Of a stretch of 64,000 nt of DNA, positions 63,977 to 64,000 are shown in pieces. A program made the position numbers and the translations under genes. The stretch's first letter is position 1. The number at the start of each line of letters is the position of its first letter. The notes beneath the pieces are model-generated. The model was not told the origin of the DNA. It ran no database searches and saw only the letters and a list, made by a program, of their open reading frames with translations. Origin of the DNA: Prochlorococcus sp. AG-363-B11 (lineage in GTDB: Bacteria > Cyanobacteriota > Cyanobacteriia > PCC-6307 > Cyanobiaceae); the NCBI GenBank assembly GCA_003278425.1, contig QCFE01000009.1, positions 1 to 64,000 on the forward strand, given 5' to 3'.

Positions 63977-64000
63977 GTGCAGACCTACGGAGACCCCAAC
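63977..64000 (+). CDS. pcb: Start of a second pcb gene (truncated by window end)
   Basis: GTG CAG ACC TAC GGA GAC CCC AAC = (M)QTYGDPN, same N-terminus and same CTCGTGCAGAC start context as the pcb at 58517..59572. Confidence 0.8.

Overview
This 64 kb window is gene-dense and AT-rich, and looks like a Prochlorococcus-type marine picocyanobacterial chromosome. It is probably low-light-adapted, because it carries at least two pcb antenna genes. Most of it is ordinary core genome: rpsB-tsf, recG, sir, glyS, chlP, typA, lptB/lptFG, ccsA, rpe, F/SBPase, hemA, glgC, gnd-pgl, ilvD, upp, purS-purQ, class II and class I FBA, accD, prk, leuB, lpxD, proB, ruvX, hisA, pgsA and nth. The accessory-like part is roughly 51.8-64 kb. 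It holds an iron/light-harvesting neighbourhood: a FutC-type ABC ATPase, ferritin, a Crp-family regulator, pcb, a PRXL2-like protein, an orphan ABC ATPase, a PaO/CAO-type Rieske oxygenase, and the first 8 codons of a second pcb at the window edge. Main points for follow-up: (1) two Fur-box-like sites, one in front of the Crp-family gene and one between ferritin and a previously uncalled Cys-rich 44-aa ORF; (2) a Rieske oxygenase between two pcb genes, a candidate for the divergent Prochlorococcus chlorophyllide a oxygenase; (3) a Ycf55/DUF3685-like gene split by a frameshift; (4) a secreted-protein gene interrupted by one in-frame TAG just after its signal peptide; (5) a PPC(DUF296)-glutaredoxin fusion; (6) several small ORFs absent from the ORF track. 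All identifications come from reading motifs and family resemblance; no searches were run.
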